DNA of 64,000 nucleotides from Liriodendron chinense (taxonomy: Eukaryota > Streptophyta > Magnoliopsida > Magnoliales > Magnoliaceae), in assembly GCA_003013855.2 (NCBI GenBank), contig ML058372.1, positions 1,240,001 to 1,304,000 on the forward strand, written 5' to 3'. Positions 58,662 to 64,000 of this stretch are shown one piece after another (the first letter of the stretch is position 1; each line of letters starts with the position of its first letter). The position numbers and the translations under genes were made by a program. A model generated the notes under the pieces. That model was not told the DNA's origin. It did not search any database and saw only the letters and a list, made by a program, of their open reading frames with translations.

Positions 58662-59657
58662 TTCTCGGATCGCCTTGTCTTCGCGGGGTTAATCTCGATT
58701 TCCCTTTGCTTGATCACAAAGCCAAGAAATTTTTCGGAGTACACCCCAAAGGCGCACTTCAACGGGTTCATGCGGAGGCTCTTCTTCCTCAACCTCTGAA
58801 ATACTAACTTCAAATGTTCGCGATGCTGCTGATGTCCGTCGGACCTCACTACTAGGTCATCGAAGTAGCATTCCACATGCTTGTGCATCATGTCTTGGAA
58901 AATTACCTGCATTGCTCTCTGATACGTGGCGCCTGCATTCTTTAGCCCAAAAGGCATCACCCGGTAGCAGAATATCCCGAGAGATGTGCGGAAGGCAGTG
59001 GACTCTTCGTCTTCTGGAGCCATTCGGATTTGATTATACCCTGAGTAGCCGTCCATAAAGGACATCGTCGTATATGCTGATGTGCTATAGATCAGGAGTT
59101 CCGGGATGGGTAAAGGAAAGTCATCTTTGGGACAAGCTTCGTTCAGGTTGCAGAAATCGACGCATACCCGGATCTGGCCATTTTTTCTTCTTCACAAGTA
59201 CTATGTTCGAGATCCATTTGGGATATTGAACTTCCCTAATAAACTCGGCCTGAAGCAGCTTTTTCACCTCTTCCTCTATCTTCGGGACGATGTCAAGATG
59301 GAAGCGCCTCTGTGGCTGCTTGACTGACCTCTTCTCCTTTGCGATATTCAACCTGTGCATCGCGATTGCCTGGTTCAGTCCTGGCATTTCAGAATAGGTC
59401 CATACGAACATGTCTCTGTTCTCTTTTAGGAGTTGAATGTAGCTCTCCCTCTCTTCTTCTGGAATATTCTTACAGATATAAGTATTCCTCGGCTCTTCAG
59501 TGGTTCCCAGATTGACTTCTTGTAGCTCATCTATCATGGGCTGACCTCCATCTTCGATCTGCTCTAGTGCGGCACTCGGCTGTATGACTTCATTCGGTTC
59601 AGCGGGCCTTACCTCTTCCACGGGACTGATCGTCACCATGTTAATGTGCCTAATCAT
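58640..59657 (-). pseudogene. Tat pol: reverse transcriptase
   Basis: Upstream part 59657-59121 has FVWTYSEMPGLNQAIAMHRL and ISNIVLVKKK, then a frameshift at an A-run (VKKKK). Downstream part 59065-58640 has MDGYSGYNQIRMAPEDEEST, FCYRVMPFGLKNAGATYQRA and catalytic ECYFDDLVV (FDD where VDD is usual). Confidence 0.88.
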
Positions 59658-60300
59658 ATCTTGCCCCCAGGGCTTCTTTTCCTTTGTATATCTTCGTCTT
59701 TACTTCGAAGGGTGCTAACATGCCTTTCCGAGCTGGTGGTTCTAAACAAATGAACCCCATGTTTCTCATGATGTTTCTACTGGCCTTGCTATATCTTTCT
59801 TCTTCAATGAGCGGTGTCTCTACCGGTGTTCTCTTCGCGTTCTCTTCGATCTGCAATGGGTTACGGAGTCCAGCATGAAACCTTATCTCGTGGCTGGCTC
59901 CCATTGTCGGCGGCACGCAGAACAGGCTCGGAGCTTTAGGGAAGGCACGAATCCTCTCAACCTTTGGTACCGGCATATTGAAGCTGGACTGTAACACGCT
60001 CATTTGTTGGCTTGTCATTTGTTTCAACACTGACTACCCTGCCTTCCGGAGGTGCTTCGGGATCAGGTAGAACTTCTTCTTTTGTAACGGGTTCTCTCCG
60101 TGAGCCCTTGTCACTTCAGCGACCACTCGCGGAGCTTCGTTCGCTTGTCTTGGATTCTCATCCTGGGGTTCTGCCCCCTGTGCCACCTCTGTCGGTTCGC
60201 TGGCTTTTCTGGCGGTCTCGGTTCCTTCGCTTTCCTGATAGTATTGCGCATCTGCTAGGAAGGATTCAGTGACGGAGTATGGCCTCGGGTCTGCCGCCAC
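59650..60300 (-). pseudogene. Tat pol: protease-RT linker
   Basis: Two overlapping open pieces (60300-60034 and 60030-59650) with a Pro/Glu-rich stretch and the RYSKASRNIMRNMGFICLEP segment that precedes RT in Tat elements. No enzymatic motif. Confidence 0.6.
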
Positions 60301-60306
60301 TCTATA

Positions 60307-60612
60307 CTAGACGCCATCCCTATTGTACTTGAAGCATTGATGGTGTGTCGAGGGAATGATACCGTATTGATGAAGCCACGGTCGTCCCAACAAGATATTG
60401 TATGTCGTCATCGCATCGATTACCTGACAGGTGACTTTAGTACTCAATTCTTCTATCTCCAGCATGACAGTAATGGACCCTAGGACACGTTGGCCGTCCT
60501 GATTGAACCCTTGGATAACCATGACGCTTGGGTGAAGTGTTGTCTGTCTGAAACACAATTGCTGTAATGTCTTCAGAGACATAATATTCATAGCGAATTC
60601 GTCGTCTAGCAT
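60307..60612 (-). pseudogene. Tat aspartic protease
   Basis: The fold is recognisable from AMNIMSLKTLQQL, GSITVMLEIEEL and TTYNILLGRPWLHQYGIIPS. At the active site the expected D-S/T/G-G is replaced by LDDEF, so the enzyme would probably be dead even without other damage. Confidence 0.75.
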
Positions 60613-61649
60613 GCATCTTGGACCTCTATGTCTCGGATGAGACCTGTCACCATCAACGGGCGGTTGTGGTCTGTTAAGCTGATCGTTCTGTCTTCTTCAG
60701 AGAATGTGATCATGGACGATCGATCGATCTGCATGACCTGTTTTGCGGGTCGATCCTCAGTTCCCCTTATCTTCATTTCTTCCATCTCTGACTCAATCTC
60801 TGCCATCATGACCTCACGGGCTTCTTGGTCGAGCAATGCATTGAGCAGCATTTCTCGATATTTCTTCGAAAGGCACAGGGCATCGTAGATGCTGAGTCGG
60901 GCCGGGACCTTCTTCAGATGAGACACCACATCATAAATCACCGGTGCCTTATCTCGAGCGTGATCTCGCTGGTCAGCTGCTGGTTCGTTGACTACTTCTG
61001 TCGATTCTTTTTGTTGAGGTGTCCCTGATGGCTCACCTATGACCACATTTATTCTTCTAGGGTCTGGTTGCCTCGGGAATTCTCTCTGTACGACCTGCTT
61101 TCCTGACCGCAGAGCCACTACATTGACTTCTCCTCTCTCTAGGACTTGGTCCTTGTCCCTGGCCCCTGACTGAGCAACCACTGAGACCATGGTGCACTGA
61201 ACGGGCTGTGCACGTGGCTGTTCTTGTCCAACATTTCTTCTTCTCATTCTGTTCTTCATCTTCCTCTCTTTCTCCAGGAGTCTTCTTTTGTTTTCTAACC
61301 TCTTCTTGCTGCTCACAAGTGTCCATGGCTCTTCTGGTTTCGGGAACGGATTCGCTGTTCGAATTTGAACTGGTATAGGGAGGGCCGACGCCACTGTCGC
61401 AGTGTTCCAGCTTGCCTCTTCCGCCTTCATATTGATGGTGCCGTTGTTAATCATCTGTTGGATCTTGCCTTTTAGGACAAAGCAGTCTTCAGTCTTGTGG
61501 CTGGTCACGCGATGATACCTACAGTAGTTAGGATGATCGACCATCTTCGCTTCCTTCGGGCACCTACATTCTGGCAGTCTTATCAATCTTTCTTCTATAA
61601 GCTGTTCCATGATCTGAACCAGATCTTCCGTCGAAGGTATAAGGTTCAT
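60606..61649 (-). pseudogene. Tat gag C-terminal region with zinc-knuckle-like motif
   Basis: Contains YCRYHRVTSHKTEDCFVLKG, the C-H-H-C-type motif typical of Tat gag, then a basic region (ENKRRLLEKERKMKNRMRRR) and KKYREMLLNALLDQEAREVM leading to the protease. Open for 347 codons. Confidence 0.8.
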
Positions 61650-61667
61650 TTGCTCGATTACACTCTT

Positions 61668-62639
61668 CTATCGTGAGATGTCGCGGCCTCTGAAAACTCT
61701 TGCTTTGTCTTGAGTCGTGGTTACTGGCCTGGCCTCAACTCTATGCTTGGTGTTTGGGCGTTTCCTGTCATTCAAACCCTTTCCTTTGTCGACGTAGTTA
61801 GATGTTATCATCCTTCTGGCTTCTCTGCTTTGAACTGCGCTCTGACCGCGGTTCCTTCCACCAGGTGGGCTTTCGTAGCTAGGTCTCGAAACGTCGAGAA
61901 GTTGTGTCCAGATAGGCCAAATGAAATCATCGCATCCATGGCCTGCATGCACATCTTGACCTGCTCAGACTCGCCGGGCAGTTCCCGGCACTGTGCTGCA
62001 GATGAACAGGTCCTGCATCTGCTCCCAGGACTTGAATGACCCTGCGGGCAATGACATGTACCACTGGAATGCCTTGCTCATGAGCGTCGAGCTAAACAAT
62101 CTGAGACAGTACTGGGGAATTGTCGATAGGTTGCCCATCATTGTCATGAATTGAGCCATGTGTTCCTTCGGCGATCCTCTGCCATCAAATCTAGGGAAGT
62201 CCGGACGCTTGAAATTGTTAGGAAATGGGAGGTCGTCGACCTCGGGTAAGTACGGCAGCCGGTATGCATACTTTCCTCTCTTTTCCTTTTCTCTTTCCTG
62301 ACACATCAGGTCCACAACTGTCTGAGACAGTTCTTCTCTTATGGTTTGGAATGGCAGTGCCAATGCACGTCCGAACACAACGTTTCTCGGACGAGCTTGT
62401 GGTTCGGCGACAGCTGGTTCTTCTGCTGCCCCCTGGCATTCCTCCACAGACAGTCAAGTAGGTACGGCTGGGCTTCTGTTTGCCCACTGGGCAACTAGTG
62501 CCAATAGTGCTTCTTTCATCTCTGTCATCTCTCTGGCCGTGTCCTCTTGAACCTGGATAAGCTCATCTATCTGTTCTTGGATTGAAGACAGCTCTGGGTT
62601 TAGTTCACTCGCCTCTCCTTCGGTGACTTGCACCATCAT
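61668..62639 (-). pseudogene. Tat gag N-terminal and capsid region
   Basis: Starts MMVQVTEGEASELNPELSSI with a predicted coiled coil (SSIQEQIDELIQVQEDTARE). Capsid motifs are PKEHMAQFMTMMGNLS and AFQWYMSLPAGSFKSWEQMQ. A TGA stop lies at 62454, and a frameshift near 61960 moves the reading into the 61952-61668 frame. Confidence 0.8.
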
Positions 62640-63437
62640 TACTTGCGCTCACTGTGGCCTCGTCTTGGTCACGGCGGCTTCGTAGGGGTTGTCTTCATCG
62701 TTGTCTCGGCCGATCATCGGACAACGGATCTGTTCGATACCTTGGCCGACAGTGCTGTCTTTGGTATTGCTGGGAAGTCGATATCGGCGAAGGAGAACTC
62801 TGGCCTGGCTGACACGGTGGTTCTGCTGGCATTGCGGGCGTCGCTCATGTAGACTGGCTTCCACTATCTCTCTGTTCTGCCCTGTACCCTTGCTGTCATC
62901 CCCGTTTCAGCTAGAATAACCTTCTTGTTCTCAGTCTTCTTGACGGTCTTGCGCTTCTGCACAATTTACCATCCGGCTTCAAAGGTTGCTACCAGATGGG
63001 GGAAGTAGAATCCTCCAAACGCTAGGAAGATCATCGTAGATGCCATTTGTTTAATTCTTTCTCTATGTTTCTCTTTCTGTCTTTCTCTCTCTCTCTCTCT
63101 ATCACTCTCTCTGCACAGTCATACACGCATTAGAATATTCTGCGCACTTGGAAAAGAGAGGGGACGCGACCTTACCAATCGCGATACGGCTCGACAGTGG
63201 ATAGACAGAAACATACAAGTACGAACTACATGCATGCTAGGAGAAGCTTCGAAATTCTTTTGCCTTAAAGATGAAGGGAAGAACGTTCCCGTTGAGAGTC
63301 GCCAGTTTGGCGCCAGTGAAGGCGCCGAACATTTCTCCTTTCGGTAGCCTTTCTCATATACACGTTAGTGTTTGCAAATGATTTATCACAAAATGTCTAT
63401 CTACTCAGAAATAACCAGAGGTTCTGGTATTGAATGT
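62640..63437 (-). other. Tat 5' leader between primer-binding site and gag
   Basis: Non-coding leader of about 0.8 kb. It includes a (CT)n microsatellite at about 63060-63110 and a second primer-binding-site-like copy near 63285-63310. Confidence 0.6.
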
Positions 63438-63455
63438 TCCCTAGCGGAGTCGCCA
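63438..63455 (-). promoter_or_regulatory. Tat primer-binding site
   Basis: Minus strand TGGCGACTCCGCTAGGGA, three bases from the 5' LTR. The TGGCGACTC core is the form usual in Tat/Ogre elements. I did not assign the priming tRNA with confidence. Confidence 0.65.
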
Positions 63456-63458
63456 GTT

Positions 63459-64000
63459 TGTTAGAACTTAGAAAAATCAACTGCTCGTAGCAGTCCTTTT
63501 TCCGGTGTTTCTTTTATTCTGGGGGAATTCTGAGTGTAGAGATATTCATAGACAATCGTAAGCAATCACAAAGTGTACACGAGAGAGAGATATCGCAAGG
63601 TGAATTTTATTCCAGAGATTCTGAGATCTTTTATATTCCAGGATGTGATACTGGTCACGAGCCTTTAATTACATCAACGGTTGATCACCCTTGATTGAAA
63701 GGCAAAAGACTAATCCGTCGGGGATTATGGTCTTGAGTTCATGGTCGTATAGACCTTTGTTTTCTTGTTATTAACTGGGCCACATTTCTTAGACACACCG
63801 GATGTCTATGTCCCATTTTCTTTCGGATTGTCTGGGTTGAGAGACCGTCAGGATTTGAGTGGTGCAATTCTGGGCCCGCGCCTGTTACTGTGAATAGGTG
63901 ACCACTGGAATACAAGATCCTTGAATGTTTGTCAGCATAACCCAAGGCCCGCGCCCGTATTTTTATGACGGGCGACCTTAGGAGAGCACTCCGCAACGTT
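63459..64000 (-). repeat. 5' LTR of the Tat element, cut by the window edge
   Basis: Aligns with 30771-31312 with a few percent differences and small indels. Only the first 542 bases (R/U5 side on the minus strand) are inside the window. Confidence 0.92.

Larger units (their letters stand above)
30771..64000 (-). mobile_element. Ty3/gypsy Tat-lineage LTR retrotransposon with nested insertions (right end outside window)
   Basis: Matching LTR sequence begins with TGTTAGAACTTA at 30771 and 63459. Between them, on the minus strand, lie gag, protease, RT, two RNase H domains and integrase in Tat order. The tandem gypsy-type plus archaeal-type RNase H is diagnostic of Tat. More than 7 kb separate integrase from the 3' LTR, and this space carries an antisense PMD-like gene, a known trait of this lineage. 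Insertions inside are a 14.1-kb Athila element (43016-57103) and a solo LTR (35455-36996). After subtracting these, the element is about 17.6 kb to the window edge. The left TSD is probably GATGG (30766-30770). All frames are broken. Confidence 0.9.

Overview
The window is plant nuclear DNA. Two spliced or intact host genes lie in the left third, and the rest is layered transposable elements. The GTGGGCC/CCATCATG interspersed repeats and the gene structure fit a magnoliid or similar early-branching angiosperm. That placement is a weak inference from repeat style only.

Host genes: an intronless NDR1/HIN1-like (LEA_2) membrane protein at 289-963 (+), and a complete 12-exon LAMMER/CLK-type kinase of the AFC2 group at 15843-21375 (+). 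The kinase keeps all catalytic motifs and every exon junction is GT/AG. Its 2.2 kb first intron holds two MITEs with clean target-site duplications (TSDs). No other host gene is convincing; a single exon-like stretch sits at 27428-27562.

Layout: 1.5-11.1 kb is a stack of solo LTRs and non-autonomous repeats: a Tat-type solo LTR at 1559-3977, one LTR family at 4466-6398 and 8081-10032, and a TIR element interrupted by the first of these. 11.4-13.4 kb is a degenerate 30-bp minisatellite that flips strand near 12.69 kb. 13.4-15.6 kb holds a hAT-type MITE and GTGGGCC repeats. 15.7-21.7 kb is the kinase gene. 22-30.8 kb is LTR fragments and simple repeats. From 30771 to beyond the right edge lies one large Ty3/gypsy Tat-lineage element on the minus strand, with 3' LTR 30771-34390, gag-pol 42146-62639 and 5' LTR from 63459. 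An Athila element (43016-57103, TSD AAAGG) is inserted in its integrase. The Athila element carries a foreign Tat-type pol fragment (46471-50932), which in turn holds a solo LTR (46949-48386, TSD AGTAG).

The Tat element also carries, on the opposite strand, a spliced gene with a plant-mobile-domain-like protein (37129-41579) and a separate TATA box at 34462. All retroelement reading frames are broken by stops or frameshifts.

The most unusual signal is shared by almost every LTR here. A cluster of short imperfect palindromes sits beside the TATA box, and the palindrome sequence differs from family to family and even between copies of one family (TCCGAT-TG-ATCGGA, TTTGAC-CT-GTCAAA, TTCGATGGCATCGAA, GACCGGTC-TT-GACCGGTC, GGGTGCRCT...AGTGCACCC, GGCGCATGTG...reverse complement). 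This looks like a set of fast-evolving, sequence-specific protein-binding arrays in LTR promoters. Pairing them with the element-borne PMD-like protein is a testable guess, not a demonstrated system.
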